Counted from the stretch's first letter, positions 53,656 to 63,762 are shown. The stretch is DNA of 64,000 bases from Sphingomonas carotinifaciens (GCF_009789535.1 NZ_WSUT01000007.1:62001-126000), one strand, 5' to 3'. Notes: a model not told the origin generated them from the letters alone. A program made the numbers and translations.

Positions 53656-55145
53656 TTCGCCGCCTCGCCGGTGCTGACGAACCGTCGCACGTCCTTAGTC
53701 ACCGCTGTGGCTGAGGTATCGACCGTGTAGAACATGTGCCCCCCATCATAGACATGAAGCTCGCTACGGTCGCGAGGCCAGCCTGCCTGGCGCAAAAGCA
53801 GCTCGGCCGCGCCCACCGTCGTTTGCATGTCGCTCCAACCGTTGCCGACCATGACGCGAAAGTCCGGCTTCAAGCGCATCATCTTGGAGATCTCCTGCGG
53901 CCAGGGCCAATCGGAGAAGGGTGACGCTCCGCCCCAATTCCACGCCTCCAGCCCGCCGCTGACGTCGCCGATCATTCGGTACGGTGTCGCTCGGGCGGCT
54001 CGCAGATCACTCTCGAGGTAGCGCTGCCAAAGCGTCGCGAAACCGTCGTCGATGACGCCAGCGGGATCTGCCGTCGCACCCTTATCGGTGATCGGAGCTG
54101 CGTAACGTGCGTCGACCTGGCCAAGCAATAGGCCGCGATCGCGCAGCAACTCGACGCGAAACTGCTGCTTGGTGATACGCAGATCGTGTTCCATCAGCCA
54201 GTCGGCCGAGATACCAATATAGCCTGACAGCCTTTCCGCTATTTTTTGCCGCTCCGCCTCCGGCAAAAGGTTGCCCTGGTTGAGCGCGTCAAGATAAGCG
54301 TGCTGAGCGAAGTCGTCGGCTTCGCGCACGAAGCGAGCGAAGTCGGTACCTTCCTTGCGGACCCTACCATGATGCCATGCAACGGCTGCCTCGGTCGGCA
54401 ACGAGGCGACGAAGCTCATGATGTTGCCGCTACGCTGGACATATTCAACGATGTTCGTTGCCTGCCCAAGCAAGATAAGCCCGGTTGCTAAAAGAGGCTG
54501 GGGGCGTTCGGCCAACAACCGCGCCGTGACGGGCGCGCGGATCGTACCGTAGCTCTCGCCCAGGATATAGAAGGGCGACGAACTACGACCGTGATCCCTG
54601 AGCCAACGCGCGATAAACTCAGACGTCTGCCGCGCGTCTGCGTCTACCGAGTGGAATGCGCCGGGCGGTGTTCCAGGCAGCGTCTCGCTGTAACCAGTGG
54701 TGGCGGGGTCGATGAAAACGAGGTCCGCCACATCCAGAACAGAGTCCGGATTGTCAAACAGAACGTAGCGGGAGGCCGGTGCGCTCAGATCGGGCGGCAC
54801 GACGACACGCTTGGGGCCGAAGGCACCAATATGAAGCCAAATCGACGGTACGATGGGGCCACCGTTGAAGAGAAATATAATCGGGCGCTGCCCGCGACGG
54901 TCACCGTCCGCCAAATACGCGAAGCTTACGATACGTGCTCCGCCGGCAAGGCCGGAAACGACCACATCTGTCGTCTCGACTAGCGCCCGATATTGCACCT
55001 TTTGGCCGTTAAACCGTCCACTATGTCGGGTCACGATCGCCGCCGAGGTATCTGGCGAATTGACCGCCTGCGCCGCTGCGGTTCCTGCCTGAATGGTGCT
55101 AAATCCGGCGGCCAGAAGGCAGATGATATGCGAGCCGATAGACAT
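53652..55145 (-). CDS. S10-type serine carboxypeptidase-like protein with altered oxyanion loop
   Basis: 497 residues; ATG at 55145 has GGAGG 7 bases upstream and gives a signal peptide. The catalytic triad of family S10 is present: Ser in ILGESYGTIRAP, Asp in GNGWSDMQTT, His in YDGGHMFYT. The oxyanion segment, normally NGGPGSS, reads NGGPIVPS, so two glycine/serine positions are changed. It may have altered activity or a different leaving group. Its partner copy at 55789-57249 has the normal motif. Confidence 0.88.
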   Translation of the reverse strand: MSIGSHIICLLAAGFSTIQAGTAAAQAVNSPDTSAAIVTRHSGRFNGQKVQYRALVETTDVVVSGLAGGARIVSFAYLADGDRRGQRPIIFLFNGGPIVPSIWLHIGAFGPKRVVVPPDLSAPASRYVLFDNPDSVLDVADLVFIDPATTGYSETLPGTPPGAFHSVDADARQTSEFIARWLRDHGRSSSPFYILGESYGTIRAPVTARLLAERPQPLLATGLILLGQATNIVEYVQRSGNIMSFVASLPTEAAVAWHHGRVRKEGTDFARFVREADDFAQHAYLDALNQGNLLPEAERQKIAERLSGYIGISADWLMEHDLRITKQQFRVELLRDRGLLLGQVDARYAAPITDKGATADPAGVIDDGFATLWQRYLESDLRAARATPYRMIGDVSGGLEAWNWGGASPFSDWPWPQEISKMMRLKPDFRVMVGNGWSDMQTTVGAAELLLRQAGWPRDRSELHVYDGGHMFYTVDTSATAVTKDVRRFVSTGEAAK

Positions 55146-55242
55146 AAAGGTCCTCCCACGCTCAGCCGTAATTGGCGGCACCAGGATTTTTTATGCAATT
55201 ACCGCCGCTTTTGACCCTATTTCCGGTACGACCTCACTGCAA

Positions 55243-55725
55243 TCATAACGCAAGGTTGCCGCGGACTGGAATCGCGGTCTCATACTTTAACTCGGTTAAG
55301 GTCACAGTCGATTGCACATCCTGCACACCAGGCAGCTTTAACAGGACGCGGAAGATGAAGGTTTGATACCATTGAAGCGACGACGCAAGCACCTTCAGAA
55401 GAAGGTCCATTTCGCCTAAGACCGAATGACATTCCATGATTTCGGGGGTAATTGCGATCATGCGCAGAAAGTCTTCGCGCTTTTCTTCGGTTAACGTAGC
55501 CATTTTCAAACTAGCAAAAATAACGAAGCTTTGTTTGAACTTGGTTCGGTCCAGAAGAGCGACTTGCCTGCTGATGTAGCCCTCATCCTTCAGCCGCTGT
55601 AGGCGGCGCCAGCACGGGGACTGCGAGAGGCCGATTTTGTCGGCAAGCTCGCCGGTCGATAGCGACGCGTCGCGCTGAATCTGTTCTAAAATCTTGATGT
55701 CGAACGTCGTCAGCTCGTCGCTCAT
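55243..55725 (-). CDS. Lrp/AsnC-family regulator of the peptide island
   Basis: 160 residues from the ATG at 55725 (GGAGAGG upstream). N-terminal HTH (MSDELTTFDIKILEQIQRD, then LADKIGLSQSPCWRRLQRL) and C-terminal RAM domain (MECHSVLGEMDLLLKVLA). It is encoded between the two S10-type genes on the same strand, so it probably controls the peptidase/permease genes in response to an amino acid product. It is a different gene from the Lrp at 45857. Confidence 0.9.
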   Translation of the reverse strand: MSDELTTFDIKILEQIQRDASLSTGELADKIGLSQSPCWRRLQRLKDEGYISRQVALLDRTKFKQSFVIFASLKMATLTEEKREDFLRMIAITPEIMECHSVLGEMDLLLKVLASSLQWYQTFIFRVLLKLPGVQDVQSTVTLTELKYETAIPVRGNLAL

Positions 55726-55788
55726 AGCCTCTCCATGCAGCAATCGTTGCTCTGAACGGCCGCATCAAGGCATAATTATGCCCGTAGA

Positions 55789-57249
55789 TCAATCAGGCCG
55801 ATTGAGCAGGGGGGCAAAGAGCCGGGACATGGTCTTGCGCTCCGCGGCTGAGTCGAAAACCGAATGTCCCGTCCACAGCATGGCCGAATGCACTCTCTGC
55901 ATCGGCGCACCGGCTTGTTCCAGCTGACGACGGGGGCCGAGCACCGGGACGGCCATGTCATAGAATCCACCGATCAGCATCGTTTTAAGCCGCGGCTTGG
56001 CGCGCATAGTCCGCGCGATATTTCCAGCCAGGTCGCGAGACGCGGGGTCGGCAACGCTTGCTGACCAATCCCACTGAAAATTTACGTCAAGCGTTAAAGA
56101 GACGTAGGGCCGGCGACCCGGCACGGCCAGTTCGCCGTGCATGTAGCGAGTGATGCCGTCCGAAAGAATGACGTTGCTAGCGCCTAACCCGAGCGCCGGG
56201 TCGTTAGCCTGCGAGGGCCGGCCTGGCTGATTACGCGGCACAGGCGCTGTAACACGGGTGTCGAGCAGTCCGACGACGAGATGATCCGCCGCACGAAGCT
56301 CTTTTCTGAAATCTTCCGGGTCGACCCGTAGACCGGCGGCGAGCACGGTTTCCGGGCTCATACCGAGAAAGCTCGCTACGCGGTCTGCAACGACGCGTCG
56401 CCGCGCTGAGCTCAGACGATCGCCAGCGGCAAGAGCTGCCGAATACTCGCCGATGGCGAAGCGGCGAGCTTCCTCGAACACCTCGGCCTGTGGTCGGCCA
56501 GACTCGCCCCTACCGTTCTGCGCGGCAGCCACCGCCATTGTCGGCAGCAGGGCCACCGCCGCTGCATCCCGTTGAGCCGCCGTTGCTTTTTCCGGCGAAC
56601 TGTCGAAGCTCGGCGAGATCAGTATCAACCCGACAAGGTTGAGATCGCCAGCGTCCGCGCAAATGCGAGCAGCCCTTGCTCCACCATAGCTCTCACCGGC
56701 AACGATAACCGGGCTGCGCTCGCGGCGATGGGTGCGCAGCCAAGCGCGCATCATGCCGAGGACGGCTTTGGCGTCTCCGGGAACGCTCCAATATGGCTTG
56801 CCGCTTCCGCCTGGCAACACTCGACTGAGCCCCGTTCCCACCGGATCGATAAAGACGAGATCTGCGCCGCCAATAAGGCTATCGGGATTGTCGGCTATGC
56901 TCTGCCGCCCGTCAGCTGCCTTCAGGCGCAGGCGCGGGCCGAAGCCCTCGAATTGCAACGGTGACGAGGAGGCGCCAGGACCGCCATTGAACGCGAAGAT
57001 CACCGGGCGCGATGTCTGTCGGGGTACATCGGTGCGGACGTAGGAGGTAGCCGAGATTGTCGCCTGAGGCCGACCGGCGGCGTCGTGCAAGACCTTTTCG
57101 GTGAAGGTGGCGGCATAGCGTATAGGCCTGCCGGCGACTGTCACAACATGATGGGTGGTGACGGGCGGCGGTACTGGCTCCTCGGCCGCCCCTTCGACCG
57201 CGCCCGAGAGGAAGGCTAGCGCCGCCCCGGCAAGCAAGATCCTGCGCAT
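55789..57249 (-). CDS. S10-type serine carboxypeptidase
   Basis: 486 residues; GAGGAGG lies just before the ATG at 57249, giving a signal peptide. The canonical S10 motifs are FNGGPGASSS (oxyanion hole), Ser in VAGESYGGARAA, Asp in IGGFYDMAVPV and His in LWTGHSVF. It would remove C-terminal residues from imported peptides in the periplasm. It is divergent from the class V PLP gene across 210 bases that hold both promoters but no operator I can name. Confidence 0.92.
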   Translation of the reverse strand: MRRILLAGAALAFLSGAVEGAAEEPVPPPVTTHHVVTVAGRPIRYAATFTEKVLHDAAGRPQATISATSYVRTDVPRQTSRPVIFAFNGGPGASSSPLQFEGFGPRLRLKAADGRQSIADNPDSLIGGADLVFIDPVGTGLSRVLPGGSGKPYWSVPGDAKAVLGMMRAWLRTHRRERSPVIVAGESYGGARAARICADAGDLNLVGLILISPSFDSSPEKATAAQRDAAAVALLPTMAVAAAQNGRGESGRPQAEVFEEARRFAIGEYSAALAAGDRLSSARRRVVADRVASFLGMSPETVLAAGLRVDPEDFRKELRAADHLVVGLLDTRVTAPVPRNQPGRPSQANDPALGLGASNVILSDGITRYMHGELAVPGRRPYVSLTLDVNFQWDWSASVADPASRDLAGNIARTMRAKPRLKTMLIGGFYDMAVPVLGPRRQLEQAGAPMQRVHSAMLWTGHSVFDSAAERKTMSRLFAPLLNRPD

Positions 57250-57459
57250 TGTTCCTCCTCGTCTCATTCAAGCGCCTGTTATCATTCGTCGAGGAGCGGT
57301 CGCCATGCTCATTCGGTCCGAGATCCTCGCTTGCCGACCTGCTCTATGCGCAACGGTGGCTCAAACGGCTAAATCTTGTCGCAAAACACACGAAGAGCGG
57401 CAAACGGAGTGTGCATTTGCCGACGCATGCCAACTACAATGTCGGACTGGAGGACAGGA

Positions 57460-58680
57460 ATGACGGTCTCACGACGAAACATGCTGATGGCTAGCCTTGC
57501 TGCACCGGTAGCCACAAAATTGGCAGCGGCCACGTCGCCAGCGGCATTGCCGGACAAGATGTCGTTCGTCCCCGCCGACGTGACCTATCTAGATCCAGGC
57601 TCGACGCATCCCGTGTCGATCGGTGCCCGAGCAGCTGTGGATCGGTACTTGCGACATCGTATGCTGGATCCAACGGCGGCAGCATACGAGCTGGACGAGG
57701 ATGGCGTTCGTGCCCGCTTCGCAGCGCTGGTTGGTGCAGATGCGGACGAGATCGCGTACGTACAGAGCACCACGGCAGGCGAGCAGCTTGTCATCGCTGC
57801 TCTGGGATTGCCGGCGCAAGGAGCGCACATTGTCACCGACACGCTTCACTTTTTCGGGTCGTTTCCGCTGTACGAACAGCTGGCGAAGCAGGGCTGTCGG
57901 GTGACATGGCTGCGCCCGACGCAGGGGCGCATCCGCGTCGAAGAGATTGAGCGCGCCATCACGCCAGGGACCAAGCTCGTCGCGGTGTCAGCCGTGTCAA
58001 CCTTCAACGGATTTGCTCACGACCTACGACGGGTAGCGGAAATCGCGCATGCCAACGGGGCGCTCGTCTATGCCGACATCATCCACGCCGCAGGTTGCGT
58101 CCCGATCGACCTCCACGCAACCGGCGTCGATTTCGCGGCCTGCTCCAGTTACAAATGGCTGATGGGCGATTTCGGACTAGGCTTCCTTTATGCCCGTAAG
58201 GATCGCCTCGCGTCGCTTAAGCGAACCCAAGCGGGTTATTACGGCATCGACTCCTTTCAGTCGCACGTCTATCCGCTCGACCCCCCAGGTTCGAACATTG
58301 CCGACTATTCCTTCTCGGATACGGCCATGGGGCATTTCGCGTTCGGTACTTATTCTCACATGGGGGTAGCGGCGCTTGGATGGTCGCTCGATTACATAAT
58401 GAAGTTGGGCGTCCCGCGCATTCAGACACATGCTCAGGAACTCACCGATCGCTTGAAGCGGGAACTGCCGCGTCTCGGCTATAAAGTTGATACGCCGCCC
58501 GAGGCGCGCACCCCGATCGTGACCTGCATCTACCCGGATGCTCGCAAGAAGTTGAAGACGAAGTTGGACGCGGCAAAGATCCGGATGACCGTGGGCGACA
58601 ACAGGTTCCGCGCCACCGTCTCAGTCTTCAACGACATGAATGATATCGACAAGCTGCTCGCGACGCTCGGACGCGCCTGA
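57460..58680 (+). CDS. Tat-exported class V aminotransferase-fold PLP enzyme
   Basis: 406 residues from the ATG at 57460 with AGGACAGG upstream. The N-terminus has a twin-arginine signal (SRRNMLMASLAAPVA). The PLP fold is the isopenicillin-N-epimerase/cysteine-desulfurase group: VSAVSTFNGFAHDL, YADIIHAAGCVPID and the PLP Lys in CSSYKWLMGDFGLGFLY. Tat export would place a folded, PLP-loaded enzyme in the periplasm, which is unusual. With the adjacent peptidases, an epimerase or lyase acting on peptide-derived amino acids is possible; the reaction is not known. Confidence 0.87.
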   Translation: MTVSRRNMLMASLAAPVATKLAAATSPAALPDKMSFVPADVTYLDPGSTHPVSIGARAAVDRYLRHRMLDPTAAAYELDEDGVRARFAALVGADADEIAYVQSTTAGEQLVIAALGLPAQGAHIVTDTLHFFGSFPLYEQLAKQGCRVTWLRPTQGRIRVEEIERAITPGTKLVAVSAVSTFNGFAHDLRRVAEIAHANGALVYADIIHAAGCVPIDLHATGVDFAACSSYKWLMGDFGLGFLYARKDRLASLKRTQAGYYGIDSFQSHVYPLDPPGSNIADYSFSDTAMGHFAFGTYSHMGVAALGWSLDYIMKLGVPRIQTHAQELTDRLKRELPRLGYKVDTPPEARTPIVTCIYPDARKKLKTKLDAAKIRMTVGDNRFRATVSVFNDMNDIDKLLATLGRA

Positions 58681-58716
58681 GGCAGGAGGCGGGGGCGTTG
58701 GCTCCCGCCTCCTGCC
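58681..58716. terminator. Bidirectional terminator hairpin, 13-bp perfect stem
   Basis: GGCAGGAGGCGGG and CCCGCCTCCTGCC around a 10-base loop, starting right after the class V gene stop and ending 6 bases before the convergent M61 gene stop. No strong T-run on either side. Confidence 0.8.
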
Positions 58717-58721
58717 GGTCA

Positions 58722-60476
58722 TCAAAGCTTGCAGGCGCTGTCCGCAATGCCCGGAACGCGCGCCCACTGCCACGCCTCTACCGGGGCGGAATAGGGCGAG
58801 AAACGCAGCGGCATCTCCTTACCATCCCGACGCACGACAACATCGGCTCTCGCGGCCGGATCATTGCGCAGTTTCCCGATCGGCGTCAGCGAAACAATCG
58901 GATCTCCCTCGCGCAAGCCCGCCTCAGCAGCTCGCGAGCCTGCACGAAGGTCTTTGACGACGCCGAGCCGCATTTCGTCAAAGCCCAAATCAAACGCTCG
59001 AGCGGTCGTCTTTTCAAGCCGGAAGCACGGCCCGAACGTCCCCTGCGGCGGCACGATCGTCTTACCCGCCACCATATCGAGATAATCCTGTCGCGCCTGA
59101 GGGCCAAGTTCGCGCACGACCATGGTTATCCATTGCTCCAGCCCGACTTTCTCTCCAGCGCGTTGTCGGCGAAGAACCTCGAGCACCAGATCATCGAGCG
59201 ACCGCCGGCCGCCGCTCTTGGCCTTCAACTCGCCGTCGACCTTGGCGAGGTACATGAACCCACGGCCGTATGGCACACGCTGCGCACGCGCGTCGGCCCA
59301 GAACTGTTTGCCGGCCGCAGCATTGGTGAGATGAAGGAACGGATTAGTGTAATAGTCGCGCGCGTGCGCATTCGCGACCTTGAGGAACCGATCAAGGTCG
59401 ATCGTGCCTGCGCGAAGCGACAGCAGCAAAGCGTAGAATTCTGCCGTGCCTTCCGAATACCAGGCGGTCAGCGGGTGATCGTCCTCTGCACCGTCGAGAC
59501 TGGGCCAGCTGTGCGCCATCTCATGCGCGATCAGCATATCAGTGCCATCTCCGGTCGTTTGGCCCTGTGCGCCATAACCGAACATAAACGAACGGCTAAG
59601 AGACGTGCCGCCCCCCGACGGATAGGGGTTGCCACGCGCGAATACGCGATAGGTGGCATCAGGCGGATCGCCAAAGAAGCGCGACATGTGATTGTACAGG
59701 CGATGGACGTTCTTCCCCATCACAACCGGGTCGAACGGCGGCTGCTGAAGCCAATAGAAGCCGAAATTGCCTTTGCCGTCTGCCGGCGCGCTTCTCACCG
59801 GCCCGGCGGCGTAAAACGAGAAGGCGAGAAGCTGCGCTGGGCCGACTGTCGTCTGATCCCCCTCGCCAAAACTCCAAATGCCGCGCTGCGTCGCCGCGGT
59901 GCGGGGCAGATCCCAGTGCAGGCTGATGCGATAGGGCTTTTCCTCAACCGGTAGCGCGAAGAAGTAAACGCCTGCGCCGATCAAACCGCCCCCTTGTGCC
60001 CGCAGGTCAAAAAGCGGTCCATTCCGCGTGTCCCTGTTCACGGCTCGTGGCGCGGTGGCATAGCGCACCGTAACGTCGCCGCGCGTGGCCCGATTCACGA
60101 GGTAGGTGCGGTAAGTGCCGCTGGCGCCAGGCGCCTGGTCACTATGCGTTAGCGTCAGCTCCCCGGCGTCGTCCGATGCTTGGATCGCCGATGCCGGATA
60201 GCTTGCAGTCTGAAGGCCGACGAGCATCAAAGGCATTCTGAGCAGCGGGGCACCAGCGGTCGTTTTGGGAGCTGGAATGCGCATGGTCACGCCCATCCGA
60301 TCGAACCCCTGAGCATCGCCGCTCGGCGTCAACGTAACCGCCAGCGGCGGCGGGGCGGCCGTGTCAGAACCGGGTGCGGGTGCGGGTGCGGGTGCGGCCC
60401 CTATCAGCGCAAGCGCGGTCACGCTTGCAAGCGCGGCACGGCGCAACCCGGTGCCAAGACGTCGATGATCAATCAT
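58722..60476 (-). CDS. Exported M61-type aminopeptidase with PDZ domain
   Basis: 584 residues with a signal peptide (VTALALIGAAPA) and a Pro/Ala linker. The zinc motif HExxH is LIAHEMAHSWPS with the downstream Glu in WYSEGTAEFYALLL, as in M61 glycyl aminopeptidases. A PDZ-like domain follows near residues 490-550 (RAGSRAAEAGLREGDPIVSL). It removes N-terminal residues, complementing the S10 carboxypeptidases. The start overlaps the cyclodeaminase stop by 4 bases, so it is in the hut-side operon. Confidence 0.9.
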   Translation of the reverse strand: MIDHRRLGTGLRRAALASVTALALIGAAPAPAPAPGSDTAAPPPLAVTLTPSGDAQGFDRMGVTMRIPAPKTTAGAPLLRMPLMLVGLQTASYPASAIQASDDAGELTLTHSDQAPGASGTYRTYLVNRATRGDVTVRYATAPRAVNRDTRNGPLFDLRAQGGGLIGAGVYFFALPVEEKPYRISLHWDLPRTAATQRGIWSFGEGDQTTVGPAQLLAFSFYAAGPVRSAPADGKGNFGFYWLQQPPFDPVVMGKNVHRLYNHMSRFFGDPPDATYRVFARGNPYPSGGGTSLSRSFMFGYGAQGQTTGDGTDMLIAHEMAHSWPSLDGAEDDHPLTAWYSEGTAEFYALLLSLRAGTIDLDRFLKVANAHARDYYTNPFLHLTNAAAGKQFWADARAQRVPYGRGFMYLAKVDGELKAKSGGRRSLDDLVLEVLRRQRAGEKVGLEQWITMVVRELGPQARQDYLDMVAGKTIVPPQGTFGPCFRLEKTTARAFDLGFDEMRLGVVKDLRAGSRAAEAGLREGDPIVSLTPIGKLRNDPAARADVVVRRDGKEMPLRFSPYSAPVEAWQWARVPGIADSACKL

Positions 60477-61468
60477 GAAGAAGCCCCTCCGGTCTGTGTT
60501 TCACTCTGCTGCAGGCGTTGTCGATAAAGGAGTGCAACCGCCGCCAAATCCTGCACGGCGTGTCCCAACGACTTGTAGACTGTTATCTCTTGAGCGCTCT
60601 GCCGACCGACAACCGCCCCGCTCAAGACTTCGCCTATCTCGGCGACGACATGGCTGTCATCGACCCGACCTGCTGCCTTAGCGACGAGGAACTCAGCGCC
60701 TTGCGCCAAGACCGATGCCCGACTGTCTGCAACAAATCGGCCAACGGCGACCAAATCGTCATCGACTTCGACGGGTCCGGGACCGCTGGAACCGACCAGG
60801 TTAATATGCGTGCCGGGGCGGACCCAGCGGCCATGAAGGATCGGCTGCGCCGCACCGCTCACCGTGCAGATGATGTCGGCTTGAGCGGCGGCTCGCTCGC
60901 CGTCTAGCTCCACAGTGATATCTAGCCCCGTTTCGGCGGCGAGGCTCGCCGCAAGCTTTTGCGCCTTGGTTTCGTCACGTCCCCAGAGAACTACGCGCTC
61001 GATCGATCGGACGAGCGCGAGCGCCCGGACATGCTCAGCCGCCTGTGCACCGGTTCCGAAGATGGTAAGCCTGGTCGCATCGGCGCGGGCGAGCGCGTCC
61101 GTTGCGACGGCGGTCGCGGCAGCGGTACGGATCAGCGTCACCTCTTCAGCGTCTGCGATGCAGACCGGGTGCCCCTCTTCGGGCTCGAAGAGGACCACGA
61201 GCCCGCGATGCGCGCGGCGGCCTGGATCGTCACGGTTGGGGAAGACCGAGATCAGCTTAGCGCCGAAAAAGTCGTCTTCGGCCAGCGCACCCGGCATCAG
61301 GGCAAAGGTCCGCCGCTCGCCTAGCGAAAGCATGGTGCGAAGCAGCTGCCGGGTACGGCCGGCAGACAGTGCGCGCATCGCAGACCGAACCGCGCCTATA
61401 CAGGCGGAATGGCCGAGGTGGCGCCGGACATAGGTTCGATCGAAGAAGGCGATGTCAGGGATCGACAT
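60473..61468 (-). CDS. Ornithine cyclodeaminase / mu-crystallin family protein
   Basis: A 331-residue Rossmann-fold protein: RTAAATAVATDALARAD, the NAD loop LTIFGTGAQAAEHVRAL, DIICTVSGAAQPILHG and a late INLVGSSGPGPVEVDDDLV. The family includes ornithine cyclodeaminase, alanine dehydrogenase and imino-acid reductases. Key residues do not distinguish these. It lies 48 bases after hutD and overlaps the M61 gene, so it may handle an amino acid released from peptides or histidine breakdown. Confidence 0.88.
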   Translation of the reverse strand: MSIPDIAFFDRTYVRRHLGHSACIGAVRSAMRALSAGRTRQLLRTMLSLGERRTFALMPGALAEDDFFGAKLISVFPNRDDPGRRAHRGLVVLFEPEEGHPVCIADAEEVTLIRTAAATAVATDALARADATRLTIFGTGAQAAEHVRALALVRSIERVVLWGRDETKAQKLAASLAAETGLDITVELDGERAAAQADIICTVSGAAQPILHGRWVRPGTHINLVGSSGPGPVEVDDDLVAVGRFVADSRASVLAQGAEFLVAKAAGRVDDSHVVAEIGEVLSGAVVGRQSAQEITVYKSLGHAVQDLAAVALLYRQRLQQSETQTGGASS

Positions 61469-61516
61469 GAAAAAAACAAAGCTCCACGCAATAGGCAGAA
61501 GACAAGGTGGCTAGCA

Positions 61517-62107
61517 TCAGGACGCGACAGGTTGATCGGTGGCTACGATCGTGACCAGCAGCACGTTTGCGCCCTCGCGATGCTTTAGATGCAGTGTCCC
61601 GCCGTTGCTGAGGAGAAGCGCGTCGCACAAGCCGAGGTGATATCGGCTATCACCGCAATCGACCGTTGCTGCTTCGCCAGCAAAGAGCAACACCGTTCCG
61701 TTCTCGGGCACATTGACGGTGGATGAGACTCTCTCTACTTTAGCTGCAAAGGCGTCCCTTCGCACCATCACGTTCAAATCATGGACAACGCCTTCAGGTG
61801 CCGAGCCGTCAACTGCCTGATCACCCGCGAAGGCAAATGGTGCACAGCTCGAGGAGAGCGTTACCGGCGCATGCTGCGGACCGAAATCCAGATCGAGCCT
61901 GCCGTCGAGGACGACGAGGACGCGATCCACGCCGGGAAAGCATGAGAAGGGTCCCGATCCGGTTACCTCAGCCATGCTGACGCGCCAGTCGAAGCTTTCG
62001 CCCGCTCCGGCCGCGGGAGCACAGCAGATTTCGCGCGTGATCCCGCCACCGTTGCGCCAAGGCTGCGCGACGCGATCGGCTGCGCGCAGGAGGCGCGGAG
62101 TCTTCAT
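61517..62107 (-). CDS. hutD: HutD-family protein
   Basis: 196 residues, [22 protein letters not shown], with the conserved [12 protein letters not shown] opening and [21 protein letters not shown] of HutD. The fold is a bicupin; it is encoded with hut genes in many bacteria and thought to limit histidine-pathway intermediates such as formiminoglutamate, though its mechanism is unclear. The start overlaps the hutU stop by 4 bases. Confidence 0.93.
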   Translation of the reverse strand: MKTPRLLRAADRVAQPWRNGGGITREICCAPAAGAGESFDWRVSMAEVTGSGPFSCFPGVDRVLVVLDGRLDLDFGPQHAPVTLSSSCAPFAFAGDQAVDGSAPEGVVHDLNVMVRRDAFAAKVERVSSTVNVPENGTVLLFAGEAATVDCGDSRYHLGLCDALLLSNGGTLHLKHREGANVLLVTIVATDQPVAS

Positions 62108-63762
62108 CGCAAGATGCCGGGAAGATCCAGGCCCTTCTCCCGCGCGCAATTGAGCGCGATGTCATACCCTGCGTCGGCGTGACGCATGACACCTGTCGCA
62201 GGGTCGTTCCACAACACGCGCTCCAGCCGGCGTGCGGCTTCAGGCGTGCCGTCGGCAACGATTACCATGCCCGAGTGCTGCGAATAGCCCATTCCAACAC
62301 CTCCGCCGTGGTGCAGGGAAACCCAGGTGGCGCCCGACGCGGTGTTAAGGAGCGCATTAAGCAGCGGCCAGTCGGAGACCGCATCAGATCCGTCGCGCAT
62401 CGCCTCGGTCTCGCGGTTGGGTGAGGCGACCGAACCGGAATCGAGATGGTCACGCCCGATGACCACCGGCGCCTTGAGCTCACCCGAGGCTACCATCTCA
62501 TTGAAAGCGAGCCCTAGCCGATGACGATCGCCCAGGCCGACCCAGCAGATGCGCGCGGGCAGCCCCTGAAAATGGATGCGCTCGCGTGCCATATCCAACC
62601 AGCGATGGAGGTGCGCATCGTCAGGCAGCAGCTCCTTCACCTTGGCATCCGTCCGGTAGATATCCTCCGGGTCTCCCGACAGCGCCACCCAGCGGAACGG
62701 ACCAACGCCTCGGCAGAACAGCGGTCGGATATAGGCTGGAACAAAGCCGGGAAAGGCGAAGGCGTCCGCAACGCCTTGGTCCTTGGCAACTTGCCGAATA
62801 TTGTTTCCGTAGTCGGTGGTCGGCACGCCGTCCCGGCTGAAGGCGAGCATGGCCTCGACATGGCGTGCCATGGACGCTTTGGCGGCTTCTGCCACGACCG
62901 TCGGATTCTGCTCTCGCGTCGCCAGCCAGCGCTCGACCGTCCAACCTGCCGGAAGGTAGCCGTTCACCGGATCATGTGCACTGGTCTGATCGGTCAATAG
63001 ATCCGGACGGATACCGCGTGCGTGCATCTCCGGCAGCAACTCTGCGGCATTGCCGAGCAGGCCAACCGAGACCGGCTTGCGCGCGGTCGTGACGATCTCG
63101 ATCGCCTCATCAAGGCTGTCGGTCGCGCGGTCGAGATAGCCGGTGCGCAGTCGCATATCGATGCGACTTTGCTGACATTCGATCGCGAGACACGACGCAC
63201 CGGCCATGACCGCCGCGAGCGGCTGCGCTCCGCCCATTCCGCCGAGCCCGGCGGTCAGCAGCCAGCGGCCCGACAGGTCGCCGCCATAATGTTGGCGCCC
63301 CATCTCGACGAACGTCTCGTAGGTGCCCTGCACGATACCCTGCGTGCCGATGTAGATCCACGACCCCGCCGTCATCTGTCCGTACATGGCGAGCCCCTTG
63401 CGATCGAGCTCATCGAAATGCTCCCAATCGGCCCAGCGCGGCACGAGATTAGAATTAGCGAGTAGCACCCGAGGCGCATCTGGATGAGTACGAAATACGC
63501 CCACAGGCTTGCCCGACTGGATCAACAGCGTCTGGTCGTCTTCCAGACGCTCCAACGTGGCCACGATGCGGTCGTAGCTATCCCAGTCTCGCGTGGCGCG
63601 GCCGATCCCGCCATAGACGACCAGTTCCTCCGGTCGCTCCGCCACGTCCGGATGAAGATTGTTCATCAACATGCGAAGCGGCGCTTCCGTCAGCCAGCTT
63701 CGGGCCGTGCGTGTGGTGCCCGTCGCGGCAGCGACACGGCGGCTGGGGTCAAGGCGGCTCAT
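62104..63762 (-). CDS. hutU: Urocanate hydratase
   Basis: 552 residues, the usual length. Diagnostic stretches are [51 protein letters not shown] and the NAD-binding [14 protein letters not shown]. It converts urocanate to imidazolonepropionate. The gene overlaps hutG upstream by 4 bases and hutD downstream by 4 bases, forming a coupled hut operon whose start lies outside the window. Confidence 0.97.
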   Translation of the reverse strand: MSRLDPSRRVAAATGTTRTARSWLTEAPLRMLMNNLHPDVAERPEELVVYGGIGRATRDWDSYDRIVATLERLEDDQTLLIQSGKPVGVFRTHPDAPRVLLANSNLVPRWADWEHFDELDRKGLAMYGQMTAGSWIYIGTQGIVQGTYETFVEMGRQHYGGDLSGRWLLTAGLGGMGGAQPLAAVMAGASCLAIECQQSRIDMRLRTGYLDRATDSLDEAIEIVTTARKPVSVGLLGNAAELLPEMHARGIRPDLLTDQTSAHDPVNGYLPAGWTVERWLATREQNPTVVAEAAKASMARHVEAMLAFSRDGVPTTDYGNNIRQVAKDQGVADAFAFPGFVPAYIRPLFCRGVGPFRWVALSGDPEDIYRTDAKVKELLPDDAHLHRWLDMARERIHFQGLPARICWVGLGDRHRLGLAFNEMVASGELKAPVVIGRDHLDSGSVASPNRETEAMRDGSDAVSDWPLLNALLNTASGATWVSLHHGGGVGMGYSQHSGMVIVADGTPEAARRLERVLWNDPATGVMRHADAGYDIALNCAREKGLDLPGILR

